DNA of 19,831 bases from Syntrophaceae bacterium UBA6112 (GTDB taxonomy: Bacteria; Desulfobacterota; Syntrophia; Syntrophales; UBA5619), in contig DIWG01000082.1 of NCBI GenBank assembly GCA_002423465.1, positions 44,193 to 64,023 of the forward strand, given 5' to 3'. Each line of letters opens with the position of its first letter. Position 1 is the stretch's first letter. Made by a program: the position numbers and the translations under genes. Positions 7,835 through 15,659 of the stretch are shown piece by piece. The notes under the pieces are model-generated. The model did no database searches. It saw only the letters and a list, made by a program, of their open reading frames with translations, and was not told the DNA's origin.

Positions 7835-8116
7835 CTATTTTTTATTTGCCCGCTTGGACGCCTTGAGCGGGTTGACCTTCTGCGCCGTTTCTTTGACATC
7901 GATCTTGAAATGGGTGGCGGTGGGGCATTTCCCGGATCGCCATTTGCCTGCGGGATCAGGATAAACGCGGCAGTATTTGCCCGTGGGACACTCGATCACC
8001 TTGCCGCATCCATCACAATTGTCGATGACGACATTGCATGACCCCCCGTTGAATCCGCAGCCTTTCTTCGTCATGAAACCGCATTCAATACCGTTTTTAA
8101 TCGTCTGACAAATCAT
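7835..8116 (-). CDS. PxxKW family cysteine-rich protein
   Basis: 93-residue protein with nine cysteines (3, 12, 20, 27, 34, 37, 43, 49, 64), then the family tag P-A-G-K-W (55-59) followed by SGKCPTATHFK. The family is named for this motif and is common in anaerobic Desulfobacterota; its function is not known to me. The cysteines (including CDGC at 34-37) suggest a metal or Fe-S site or a disulfide knot. The C-terminal 25 residues are lysine-rich and probably disordered. No signal peptide or membrane segment, so a cytoplasmic location is likely. The ribosome binding site AGGAG lies 6 bases before the ATG. It has its own promoter, and a terminator hairpin lies between promoter and gene. Confidence 0.82.
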   Translation of the reverse strand: MICQTIKNGIECGFMTKKGCGFNGGSCNVVIDNCDGCGKVIECPTGKYCRVYPDPAGKWRSGKCPTATHFKIDVKETAQKVNPLKASKRANKK

Positions 8117-8162
8117 ACCTCTCTCCTCTTTTTTCCCACCAGTTGTGGTACTGTCGAATTCT

Positions 8163-8214
8163 AAAAAAACCGACCCGCTTCCAAAACCATTTTCATGGCC
8201 AAGTCGGGTCGGTT
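8163..8214 (-). terminator. Intrinsic terminator in the leader of the PxxKW gene (attenuator or sRNA end)
   Basis: On the minus strand AACCGACCCG (8214-8205) pairs perfectly with CGGGTCGGTT (8177-8168) and is followed by seven T (8169-8163, two of them within the stem). Inside, CTT/AAG and CCAT/ATGG with a GAAA tetraloop extend the structure. It lies about 45 bases upstream of the start codon at 8116, downstream of a good promoter, so transcripts would be stopped before the gene unless the hairpin is prevented. Confidence 0.8.
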
Positions 8215-8237
8215 ATCCCCTTTGCTTAAGGCGAGCC

Positions 8238-8266
8238 TTGCTATCAAAAATCAAAATGAATGTCAA
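8238..8266 (-). promoter_or_regulatory. Sigma-70-type promoter for the PxxKW gene leader
   Basis: Minus strand: a perfect -35 TTGACA (8266-8261), 17-base spacer, and -10 TAGCAA (8243-8238) with an extended-10 TG at 8246-8245. The predicted transcript starts near 8231, giving a leader of about 115 bases or, if terminated, an RNA of about 69 bases. The predicted RNA opens with a small CCTT/AAGG hairpin. Confidence 0.65.
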
Positions 8267-8491
8267 GAAAAAAATGTTCCGAACCCCATCTCTATGGAAT
8301 CGTAAATAATAGCCTCCCGGGAGGTGAATGGATTGACTTAACAAACCATTCATGTTAGGCAGCAAACTCTATCGGCGGGAAAATATGTTCTTGTGTAACG
8401 GGATGGGCGCAATAACGGTAGGTTTACGCGGGTTTATGTGAAGCCGGCATTGAACCCCGGTCTGTGGGGACGTTCCCGCGGTTGACGGTTT
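8267..8491. other. Divergent intergenic region upstream of the PTS genes
   Basis: No credible gene here; the open frames on either strand lack family resemblance and ribosome binding sites. It holds a 12-bp perfect palindrome CCTCCCGGGAGG (8313-8324), the promoter/operator candidate at 8325-8361, and about 120 bases of presumed 5' leader in front of the EIID gene with a possible CCCC/GGGG hairpin around 8455-8470. Confidence 0.6.
8325..8361 (+). promoter_or_regulatory. Promoter with overlapping inverted repeat for the EIID-ptsH-ptsI genes
   Basis: TTGACT (8333-8338), 17-base spacer, TAGGCA (8356-8361), with an extended-10 TG at 8353-8354. A 7-bp inverted repeat, TGAATGG (8325-8331) and CCATTCA (8346-8352), brackets the -35 box and is a natural repressor operator candidate. 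The start point would be near 8368, leaving a leader of about 124 bases before EIID. Confidence 0.5.
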
Positions 8492-9226
8492 ATGATGAAG
8501 GGATCGACGCTGCTCGACATTTTTTTTCGTTCGCTGACCATTCAGGTTTCCTTCAACTTCTGGAGGATGCAGAATCTGGGATTTGCCTTTGCAATGATGC
8601 CATTTATCCGTCACCGAAGGGGACATCCGGCCCGGGCTGCAGCTTTTTCCCCCAGCCATATGGATATGTTCAATACCCATCCTTATCTCGCATCGCCTGT
8701 CATCGGTTCCGTGACGGGTATGGAAGAAGAGGGTGTTATTCCGGAGACGGTGGCGGACCTGAAGAAGGTCCTCATGGGACCGTATGCAGCGATCGGCGAT
8801 TCCTTCTTCTGGGGAGCCCTCCGGTCATTTTCCGGGGTCGGAGCCGTAATTCTTGCTTCTTCGGAAACCTTGCTGGCACCTCTCGCTTTTCTCCTCCTGT
8901 ATACTCCTGCACAACTCTGGGTTCGGGGAATGGGTTTTCTCGAAGGTTACCGACGGCGCAGAAACGGGATTGACTTTATCCGGAGGCAGGATCTGCCGGG
9001 GGCGGCCGGAAAAATCCGTTTGATGCTGCTGATTTTGATCGGAGTTCTGGCGGCCGTTGCCGTCGATATGACCCGCCGCCTCCCTCAGCACATCCTGCCG
9101 GAGATTCCATTGAGTGTGGTGGCGTCGGTCTTTCTCATCCTGACTTTCCTGGGGGTTCGCAAAGGGATTTCCCAGGTGAAGATTTTATACGGGATGGCCA
9201 TCATATGCATGGTTATTTCCTTCTGA
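8492..9226 (+). CDS. PTS mannose/fructose/sorbose-family IID component
   Basis: Membrane-associated IID component, which in full systems pairs with IIC to form the sugar channel. 244 residues, slightly short of typical IID (about 270-280). Family motifs are visible: FNFWRMQNLGFAFAM (21-35), FNTHPYLA (60-67), and LMGPYAAIGDSFFWG (94-108). Hydrophobic stretches occur around 115-137, 171-192 and near the C-terminus. No IIA, IIB or IIC gene is seen next to it, so sugar transport by this locus alone is doubtful and a regulatory role is possible. The ribosome binding site is weak and the start (8492 or 8495) is uncertain. HPr begins one base after its stop. Confidence 0.85.
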   Translation: MMKGSTLLDIFFRSLTIQVSFNFWRMQNLGFAFAMMPFIRHRRGHPARAAAFSPSHMDMFNTHPYLASPVIGSVTGMEEEGVIPETVADLKKVLMGPYAAIGDSFFWGALRSFSGVGAVILASSETLLAPLAFLLLYTPAQLWVRGMGFLEGYRRRRNGIDFIRRQDLPGAAGKIRLMLLILIGVLAAVAVDMTRRLPQHILPEIPLSVVASVFLILTFLGVRKGISQVKILYGMAIICMVISF

Positions 9227-9227
9227 T

Positions 9228-9497
9228 ATGATAGAAATAAAAACATTTGAGATCACGAACCGGTTGGGGATTCATGCGCGGGTGGCCGCCAAGATCGTCG
9301 AGACGGCCAATCGCTTTCAGGCAGAGACTTTTCTGGAAAAAGACGGCGTCGAGGTTAACGGACGAAGCATTCTGGGAATTCTCACGCTCTACAGCCCTCA
9401 GGGCAGTCGATTGACCATTCGTGTCGAGGGGGTTGATGCGGGGGAGGCGATGGCGGCCTTCGCCAGTCTGATCGAAGCGAAATTCGGAGAGACATGA
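9228..9497 (+). CDS. ptsH: Phosphocarrier protein HPr
   Basis: 89-residue cytoplasmic phosphocarrier that takes phosphate from EI-His and passes it to EIIA proteins. The active-site segment NRLGIHARVAAKIVE places the phosphorylated His at 16 with the usual Arg18. The regulatory-serine region GRSILGIL has Ser47, equivalent to Ser46 in HPr proteins that are targets of HPr kinase; no kinase gene is in the window. There is one base between the EIID stop and this ATG and no clear SD, so translation is probably coupled to EIID. ptsI follows 58 bases later. Confidence 0.94.
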   Translation: MIEIKTFEITNRLGIHARVAAKIVETANRFQAETFLEKDGVEVNGRSILGILTLYSPQGSRLTIRVEGVDAGEAMAAFASLIEAKFGET

Positions 9498-9555
9498 CTG
9501 CCGCCAAGACCATTCGCCGCTTCAGTGGATATGCGGACCAAGGATAATCGATTTT

Positions 9556-11334
9556 ATGACGGATGATCAGAAGAAAACATATGTTATCAAGGGAATCGGC
9601 GTTTCGCCGGGCATCGTCATTGGAAAGGCTTATCTTTTCGACCGCCACGATACACAGATTCCCTTTTACCATCTTACCGATCCGGGCCTGATTACCGCGG
9701 AGATCCAGCGTTTCCGCAAAGCCTTGCGGGAATCGGAAAAGCAGCTCCTCGATCTGAAGAACAAACTCGGCGATTTGGGCGGCGGCATGGAGCCGCTCTA
9801 CATTATCGATGTCCACATCATGATCATGCGGGATCGCAAATTCATCGACAGTACGGTGAAGAACATCCGGGAGATGTCTGTAAACGCCGAATGGGCGGTC
9901 CGTATGACCGTGGATAAATACCGGGAAATTTTCGACCGGATGGAGGACGACTATCTCCGGGGGCGCATCAGCGACATCCAATATGCCGGGCAGCGGATTC
10001 TCTCGAATCTCGCAGGAAAAGAGCGTGCGGCCATCGACATGGGGGAGGGGGTCGTCATCATTGCCACCGACCTTTCACCTGCCGATACGGCACAACTGAA
10101 GATCGACAAGGTGCTTGGATTCGCCACCGATGTCGGCGGAAAAACATCCCATACGGCGATCGTGGCCCGGTCGATGGCGATCCCTGCCGTGTTGGGTTTG
10201 GAGAGCATCACCCGCGCCGTCCGGACAAACGATAATATCATCATCGACGGTTCCGCCGGTGTCGTGATCGTCCATCCCGATCCCGAGATCCGCAAACGCT
10301 ACGAAGAGAAGAACAGGCTGTATGAAAAGGCCCAGGACGATCTATTGGATTACGCCCATCTGCCGGCGGTGACGAAGGACCATTATGCTGTGGAGATCGG
10401 AGGCAATATCGAGTTTATCGAAGAGATCCCCTCCGCGATTCTTCACGGCGCCGACGGGATCGGACTTTACCGGACGGAATTCATCTATATCAACCGGGAG
10501 CAACTGCCCGACGAGGAGGACCATCTCGCCAATTACCGCTCGGTGGTTGGGGTCAAGGGGCTCTCCTGGGCGACCATTCGCACTTTCGATCTTGGCGGCG
10601 ACAAGTTTTTTCCGGACAAGAAGTCTTCCCGCGAGCTGAACCCGCAGTTGGGGCTCAGGGCCATCCGCTTTTGCCTGAGGGAGGTGGCGCTCTTCAAGGT
10701 TCAGCTTCGGGCTATTCTCCGCGCGAGCGTCCAGGGAAAGCTCCGGATCATGTTCCCGATGATTTCCGGGATCGAGGAGATCCGCGAGGCCAAGCGGATC
10801 TTTACCGAGGTGAAAGACGAGCTGCTGGCCAAGGGGACGGAACTGGGAAAGGATATCGAAATTGGAATCATGATCGAAGTCCCGTCTGCGGTGATTGTTG
10901 CCGAGGAACTGGCCAAAGAAGTGGATTTCTTCAGCATCGGAACGAACGACCTGATCCAGTATGTCCTGGCCATCGACCGGATCAATGAACGGGTTACCTA
11001 CCTCTATGAACCGCTCCATCCGGCCGTTCTGCGTCTGATCAAACAGGTGGTGGATATCGGTCACAAGGCGGGGATCCGGGTGGCGATGTGCGGGGAAATG
11101 GCGGGAGAGCCGGCCTATACCATGATCCTGCTGGGGCTGGAATTGGATGAACTCAGTATGAATCCTCTGGCCATACCGCGCGTAAAAAAGATCATCCGGG
11201 GGACCACGTTGAAGGAATCAAGGGCGCTTCTGAACAAGGTGATGGCCCTCTCCTCCACGTGGGAAATCCGGTCATTTGTCGGGGCGGAAATGCGCAAACG
11301 CTTTCCCGAAGATTTTCCGGTAAACGGTCAGTGA
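9556..11334 (+). CDS. ptsI: PEP-protein phosphotransferase, Enzyme I of the PTS
   Basis: Uses phosphoenolpyruvate to phosphorylate itself and then HPr. 592 residues, close to the usual 570-590. The N-terminal part begins with GIGVSPGIVIGKAYL (13-27), followed by the HPr-binding helical region and the phosphohistidine loop GGKTSHTAI with His199. The C-terminal PEP-binding barrel shows GIGLYRTEF (311-319), MFPMIS (399-404), IEVPSAV, IGTNDLIQY (461-469) and the catalytic Cys512 in CGEMAGEP. All key residues are present, so it should be active. AGGATAA precedes the start. With EIID and HPr it forms a compact PTS operon lacking sugar-specific IIA/B/C. Confidence 0.95.
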   Translation: MTDDQKKTYVIKGIGVSPGIVIGKAYLFDRHDTQIPFYHLTDPGLITAEIQRFRKALRESEKQLLDLKNKLGDLGGGMEPLYIIDVHIMIMRDRKFIDSTVKNIREMSVNAEWAVRMTVDKYREIFDRMEDDYLRGRISDIQYAGQRILSNLAGKERAAIDMGEGVVIIATDLSPADTAQLKIDKVLGFATDVGGKTSHTAIVARSMAIPAVLGLESITRAVRTNDNIIIDGSAGVVIVHPDPEIRKRYEEKNRLYEKAQDDLLDYAHLPAVTKDHYAVEIGGNIEFIEEIPSAILHGADGIGLYRTEFIYINREQLPDEEDHLANYRSVVGVKGLSWATIRTFDLGGDKFFPDKKSSRELNPQLGLRAIRFCLREVALFKVQLRAILRASVQGKLRIMFPMISGIEEIREAKRIFTEVKDELLAKGTELGKDIEIGIMIEVPSAVIVAEELAKEVDFFSIGTNDLIQYVLAIDRINERVTYLYEPLHPAVLRLIKQVVDIGHKAGIRVAMCGEMAGEPAYTMILLGLELDELSMNPLAIPRVKKIIRGTTLKESRALLNKVMALSSTWEIRSFVGAEMRKRFPEDFPVNGQ

Positions 11335-11370
11335 AAATGGAAAATGGGTCAGGATGAAGGAGTGATTTTC

Positions 11371-11430
11371 ATGAAGATGAAGAGATACGCGACTGTTCTG
11401 CAAACATTTTCAGCGATGGGGAGGGCCTGA
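11371..11430 (+). CDS. Putative 19-residue leader peptide upstream of plsB
   Basis: ATG at 11371 opens a 19-codon frame (MKMKRYATVLQTFSAMGRA) ending in TGA at 11428-11430, six bases before the plsB ATG. AAGGAG (11357-11362) lies 8 bases before the start, a far better ribosome binding site than the one in front of plsB, where GAGAGGG ends one base before the ATG. This suggests ribosomes may load on the small frame and reinitiate on plsB. No known peptide family is recognised, and the ORF could be a chance result of a mobile or relic SD. Confidence 0.4.
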   Translation: MKMKRYATVLQTFSAMGRA

Positions 11431-11436
11431 GAGGGC

Positions 11437-14076
11437 ATGTCCATTCTGTCGGCCATCCGAGCGTGGACAACGGAAATCGGCATCTACCATGCGGGGAGTC
11501 TTTATCGGGAGGAGAATTTTCCCCTGTACTGGCTGGTCCGGAAGGTTCTCTCGAAGGTCCTGTTCTCCGATGAGAAGGCCGAAGGGCTGAAATCCCTCGC
11601 AGAGAAGGGTGTCGTTGTCTATGCGCTGAAGAGCAAGAGCCAGCTCAACAGCCTGATCCTCCGTGAACTCTCCATGCGGAAAGGGATCCCCCCGCCCGTT
11701 TACTGCCACGGCATCAACATGATTACCTGGCAGCCGTATCCGATAGCCATCCGGGTGATCCTGTCTCATCTTTTCCACCGGATCTTGCGGAAAACGGCCA
11801 TCCATTCCAACCGAATGAGCCATCTGAAACAGCTCACCCTGGAGGGAAAGACCTCCATCATTCACCTCGGGGAGTCCGAACTCTTCGAGAACCCCTTTGT
11901 TGAAGAGACCCTTTCCCAACTGCTGGATGCACAGGAATCTTCGTCGGTGCCGATCTACCTCTGTCCGGAATTGATTACCTATGGGAGGCGAAGAGAGAAG
12001 GAAGAGGAGAGCCTGATCAACATCTTCTTTGGGCAGACTGATACGACGGACCCGGTGCGCCGGGTGATCACCTTTCTTCGTTATTCCAACAAGGCCTCCG
12101 TCATCTCCGCCGAACCGATCAATCTGGAGGAATATTTGAAGGCAGGTGAGGCGCTGACCCGTGATGAGATCATCCGGCAGCTCCGCGGCGACCTGATCGC
12201 ACGAATTGATGAGGAGAAGACGACCATCGTCGGACCGATTCTGAAGTCCCGGGAAGAGATCATGGGTATGGTCCTTCGGGACAAGGTCCTTGTGGAGTTC
12301 ATGGGAGAGACGGTGGCAAAAGCGAAAAAGAGCAAGCGGGATTTCGCCGCTGTCCGGAAGGAGGCGAGAAAGTATCTCGATGAAATTGCCTCCGACTACA
12401 GCGAGATCTATATCGAAATCTGGGAAAAGATCCTTACGTGGCTCTGGAACAACATCTACGACGGCGTGGTGGTCGATGGGGAAGGCATTGCGAAGATCCG
12501 GCAGGTATCCAAGAAGATGCCGTTCATCATTATCCCCTGCCATCGGAGCCATTTCGATTATCTTCTGCTTTCATATAGCTTTTACAAGAACAACATCCAG
12601 ATGCCGTTCGTGGCTGCCGGGACAAACCTGCTATTCTTCCCCATTGGTTACATATTCCGGAAATCAGGGGCTTTCTTTCTGCGGAGGAGCTTCAAGGGAA
12701 ACGAACTCTACGCCGAGGTTTTTGCCCGTTACATCAAGGTTCTCTTGCAGGAGGGATTGCCGCTGGAATTCTTCATCGAGGGGGGGCGAAGCCGAACCGG
12801 AAAAATGGTCATGCCGAAGTACGGCCTCCTCTCCATGATCCTGCAGGCTTTTCAGGAGAAGGCCTGCGATGATCTGGCGGCGATCCCCGTTTATATCGGT
12901 TATGACCGGGTGGTCGAGGAGAAGGCGTATCTCAAGGAGTTGGGCGGCGCCCCCAAGGAGAAAGAAAAGACGACCGACATGATCCGGAGTGGCAAAATGC
13001 TCCGGAAACGGTATGGTCGCGTTTATATGAATGTCGGGGAGCCGATCCTTCTCAAATCCTACCTGGCTGCGCAGGAAAAATCGCTGGAAGAGATGACAGT
13101 TGTGGAGCGGCAAAGCCTCTACCGCCGGATCGGTTACACGATCGTCCGGTCGATCAACAAGGTTTCCGTGGTCACCCCCTTTTCCCTGACCTCATCAGGG
13201 CTCCTTTGCTATGACCGGCGGGGCATTTCTCACGGGGAGCTTCGGGATGTTCTGGCCCTGTTTTTTGATTACCTCTCATCACAGAAGGTCTCTTTCGCGA
13301 TGACCTTCGCCGACCGGGAAAAGGCAGTCAGCGAGGCGTTGAACCTCTTCGATCAGTCGGGGCTCATTTCCCGCATGGGGGCGGAGGACGAAGAGGAAGA
13401 GGAAGTCGAGGAGATCGTCTACTCCCTCGAGGATGACAAACGGATGAACCTTGAGTACTACAAGAACAACATCCTCCATTTTTTTCTCCCCGTCAGCTTT
13501 GTGGCGACCTCCATTCTGGCGAGTCCGGAGGATATGGTTCCCGTCAACCGGATTCGAGATGATTACGCCTTTTTCAAACGACTCTTCCGGCACGAATTCA
13601 TCTTTGACGATCAGAAGGATGATGTCATGGAGATTGGAGAGACCCTCTCCTATCTCCGCGATCGGGGCATGATCGCCGGTTTCGACAAAGAAGAGAAGGC
13701 ATGGGTCGAGGTAAAAGGGCGCGGGAGAACCAACCTCCTTCCATTTGCGGGACTCATCCACAACTATATGGAGTCGTACTGGGTGGTGGTGAGGGGGTGT
13801 TATTATCTTCGGAAGGGACCGAAAACGGAAAGGGATTGGCTGAAAAGCATTCGCGGTCTTGGGGAGCGGATGTACCGGAAGGGCGAGATCCGCAGGGCGG
13901 AGGCGCTGTCCCAGTCCAACTACCAGAGCGCCATCCGCTACCTGCAGGATGTAAACATCATCTCCATGTTGGAGGTATCGGATAAAGGCGATAAGAAATT
14001 CACCAAAAGGTACGCCCTGATGGAAAACAAAGTGCAGATGGAATCTCTCCGTCGCAGGCTGTTCAAATTTCTGTAA
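11437..14076 (+). CDS. plsB: Glycerol-3-phosphate 1-O-acyltransferase, PlsB family
   Basis: Acylates sn-1 of glycerol-3-phosphate at the inner membrane, the first step of phospholipid synthesis. 879 residues, slightly longer than E. coli PlsB (about 807). A long N-terminal region (1-360) precedes the acyltransferase blocks: I, HRSHFD (369-374, with the catalytic His and Asp); II, GAFFLRR (about 408-414); III, FIEGGRSRTGK (about 446-456); IV, AIPVYIGYDRV (about 482-492). A glutamate-rich stretch (near 648-656) and a conserved-looking C-terminal domain follow. No classical signal peptide. It may be translationally coupled to the small frame at 11371-11430. It is convergent with eno. A related dual-function acyltransferase cannot be excluded, but the blocks and length fit PlsB. 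Confidence 0.9.
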   Translation: MSILSAIRAWTTEIGIYHAGSLYREENFPLYWLVRKVLSKVLFSDEKAEGLKSLAEKGVVVYALKSKSQLNSLILRELSMRKGIPPPVYCHGINMITWQPYPIAIRVILSHLFHRILRKTAIHSNRMSHLKQLTLEGKTSIIHLGESELFENPFVEETLSQLLDAQESSSVPIYLCPELITYGRRREKEEESLINIFFGQTDTTDPVRRVITFLRYSNKASVISAEPINLEEYLKAGEALTRDEIIRQLRGDLIARIDEEKTTIVGPILKSREEIMGMVLRDKVLVEFMGETVAKAKKSKRDFAAVRKEARKYLDEIASDYSEIYIEIWEKILTWLWNNIYDGVVVDGEGIAKIRQVSKKMPFIIIPCHRSHFDYLLLSYSFYKNNIQMPFVAAGTNLLFFPIGYIFRKSGAFFLRRSFKGNELYAEVFARYIKVLLQEGLPLEFFIEGGRSRTGKMVMPKYGLLSMILQAFQEKACDDLAAIPVYIGYDRVVEEKAYLKELGGAPKEKEKTTDMIRSGKMLRKRYGRVYMNVGEPILLKSYLAAQEKSLEEMTVVERQSLYRRIGYTIVRSINKVSVVTPFSLTSSGLLCYDRRGISHGELRDVLALFFDYLSSQKVSFAMTFADREKAVSEALNLFDQSGLISRMGAEDEEEEEVEEIVYSLEDDKRMNLEYYKNNILHFFLPVSFVATSILASPEDMVPVNRIRDDYAFFKRLFRHEFIFDDQKDDVMEIGETLSYLRDRGMIAGFDKEEKAWVEVKGRGRTNLLPFAGLIHNYMESYWVVVRGCYYLRKGPKTERDWLKSIRGLGERMYRKGEIRRAEALSQSNYQSAIRYLQDVNIISMLEVSDKGDKKFTKRYALMENKVQMESLRRRLFKFL

Positions 14077-14089
14077 GGGTTTTTCCCGA

Positions 14090-14126
14090 AGCGGCGTCAC
14101 CCCCTTTAAGCCGAGGTGACACCGCT
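14090..14126. terminator. Hairpin between convergent plsB and eno
   Basis: AGCGG-C-GTCACC (14090-14101) pairs with GGTGAC-A-CCGCT (14115-14126): 11 pairs and one C/A mismatch, with a 13-base loop. Neither strand has a proper U-tract after the stem, so it is not a textbook intrinsic terminator, but its position between two converging gene ends suggests a shared 3' end or mRNA-stabilising structure. Confidence 0.6.
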
Positions 14127-14157
14127 GTAATCTATGACGCCGGAGCGGGACGGCAGA

Positions 14158-15450
14158 TTATTTCTTTCCCTGGATGGAGTAGAGTGCGGATCGTCCCCGG
14201 TAAACGGCGGCGTCTCCCAGTTCCTCCTCGATTCGGAGCAGTTGGTTGTACTTTGCGAGCCTCTCCGTCCGAGACATCGAGCCGCTCTTGATCTGTCCGC
14301 AGTTCGCGGCGACCGCGATATCGGCCATACAGGTGTCTTCCGTCTCCCCGGATCGATGCGAGATTACGGTCGTATAACCCGCCTCGCGGGCGCACTGGAT
14401 CGTGTCCAGGGTTTCGGTAAGGGTGCCGATCTGGTTTAATTTGATCAGGATGGAGTTCGCCACACCGAGCGCGATCCCCTTTTCCAGCCGCTTCCGGTTC
14501 GTTACGAAAAGGTCGTCGCCGACGATCTGGACCTTTCCGCCCAGCGTTTCCGTGAGGAGTTTCCATCCCTTCCAGTCGTCCTCGGCGAGGCCGTCCTCGA
14601 TCGAGACGATCGGGTATTTCTTTACGAGATCCGCGTAGAATTTGACCATCTCTTCGGCGGTTCGTTTGGGCTTTTTCTCCGCTGCAAGCGTGTATTTCCC
14701 TTGATCATAGAATGAGCTGGCTGCCGGGTCGAGGGCGATGGCGCAGTCTTTGCCGGGTTCATATCCGGCTTTTTCGATCGCGGTGGTGATCAGGATGAGC
14801 GCTTCTTCATTGGATTTTAGGTTGGGTGCAAAGCCGCCTTCATCGCCGACGGCCGTGTTGTACCCTTTGGTTTTGAGGACCGCCTTGAGGTTGTGGAACA
14901 CCTCGGCGGTCATCCGGAGGCCCTCCCGGAAAGTCGTTGCCCCCACGGGCATGATCATGAACTCCTGGATGTCCACGTTGTTGTCGGCGTGCTGACCGCC
15001 GTTGATGATATTGGCCATCGGAACCGGGATGTCGCGGGCGATGATGCCGCCGATGTAACGGTACAGGGGGATCTCCAGGGCGGCCGCGGCCGCCTTCGCA
15101 CAGGCGAGCGATACACTGAGGATCGCGTTTGCGCCCAAATTGCCTTTGTTTTCCGTGCCGTCCAAAGCGATCATTCCGGCGTCGATCTCCCGCTGGTTCT
15201 GGCAGTCCATGCCGATGATTTCCGGGGCGATTTTATCGAGGACGTTGCTGACGGCCTTCAGGACGCCCTTGCCGAGGTAGCGTTTTTTGTCACCGTCCCG
15301 GAGTTCCAGCATTTCATGTTCCCCGGTCGAGGCGCCCGACGGTACGGATGCGCGCCCGGTGATCCCGGACAACAACGTGACCTCCGACTCGACCGTCGGA
15401 TTGCCGCGCGAATCTAAGATTTCCCTGGAGTTGATGTTGATGATTTCCAT
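14158..15450 (-). CDS. eno: Enolase (phosphopyruvate hydratase)
   Basis: Interconverts 2-phosphoglycerate and phosphoenolpyruvate; PEP is also the phosphate donor of the Enzyme I encoded nearby. 430 residues, the usual length. Visible sites are SGASTGEHEM (38-47), the catalytic E204 in GDEGGFAPN, magnesium ligands D241, E285 (SIEDG) and D312 (GDD), the catalytic base K337 (IKLNQ), and HRSGETED (365-372). An open frame extends 12 codons upstream, but ATG 15450 is chosen because AAAGGAGG lies about 7 bases before it and MEIININSREILDSRG is the standard N-terminus. It is divergent from the TtcA-like gene. No missing key residue. Confidence 0.97.
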   Translation of the reverse strand: MEIININSREILDSRGNPTVESEVTLLSGITGRASVPSGASTGEHEMLELRDGDKKRYLGKGVLKAVSNVLDKIAPEIIGMDCQNQREIDAGMIALDGTENKGNLGANAILSVSLACAKAAAAALEIPLYRYIGGIIARDIPVPMANIINGGQHADNNVDIQEFMIMPVGATTFREGLRMTAEVFHNLKAVLKTKGYNTAVGDEGGFAPNLKSNEEALILITTAIEKAGYEPGKDCAIALDPAASSFYDQGKYTLAAEKKPKRTAEEMVKFYADLVKKYPIVSIEDGLAEDDWKGWKLLTETLGGKVQIVGDDLFVTNRKRLEKGIALGVANSILIKLNQIGTLTETLDTIQCAREAGYTTVISHRSGETEDTCMADIAVAANCGQIKSGSMSRTERLAKYNQLLRIEEELGDAAVYRGRSALYSIQGKK

Positions 15451-15545
15451 GATAAAGGCCTCCTTTGGATAGGTGAATGCTATCATTTATAGGGCTTCTT
15501 TTCTCACAAGGCCGCTATGGGTTGGAACAGGCGGCGCTGGTTCAG

Positions 15546-15574
15546 TTCTTACAACAACGGACCGTGTTTTTCAA
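15546..15574 (-). promoter_or_regulatory. Candidate promoter of eno
   Basis: Minus strand TTGAAA (15574-15569), 17-base spacer, TAAGAA (15551-15546). The start point would be near 15539, about 89 bases before the enolase ATG. An inverted repeat ACCGTG (15561-15566) / CACGGT (15587-15592) flanks the -35 box. Confidence 0.35.
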
Positions 15575-15659
15575 GGCGATTGTCACCACGGTGTGTTAAA
15601 GTTTCTTGAAAACCAGCATGTTCTCGGGTAGAATCCATAGACTAATGGACAGGGTATCG

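Noticed and set aside
8163..8237. c-di-GMP (GEMM) riboswitch in the PxxKW leader, suggested by GCAAAGG
   Set aside because: Only the short GCAAAG string matches. The paired elements and the second conserved segment of GEMM are missing and the RNA is too short.
8464..8973. Open frame of 169 codons overlapping the EIID gene on the same strand
   Set aside because: The overlapping frame at 8492-9226 carries clear IID motifs, while this one resembles nothing and ends inside it.
13380..13420. Low-complexity GAG-rich tract in plsB as a possible repeat or frameshift site
   Set aside because: It encodes an in-frame acidic segment, and the reading frame stays open on both sides.
14086..14130. Textbook Rho-independent terminator after plsB
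   Set aside because: The stem is good, but no U-tract follows on either strand, so it is listed as a hairpin with reduced confidence.
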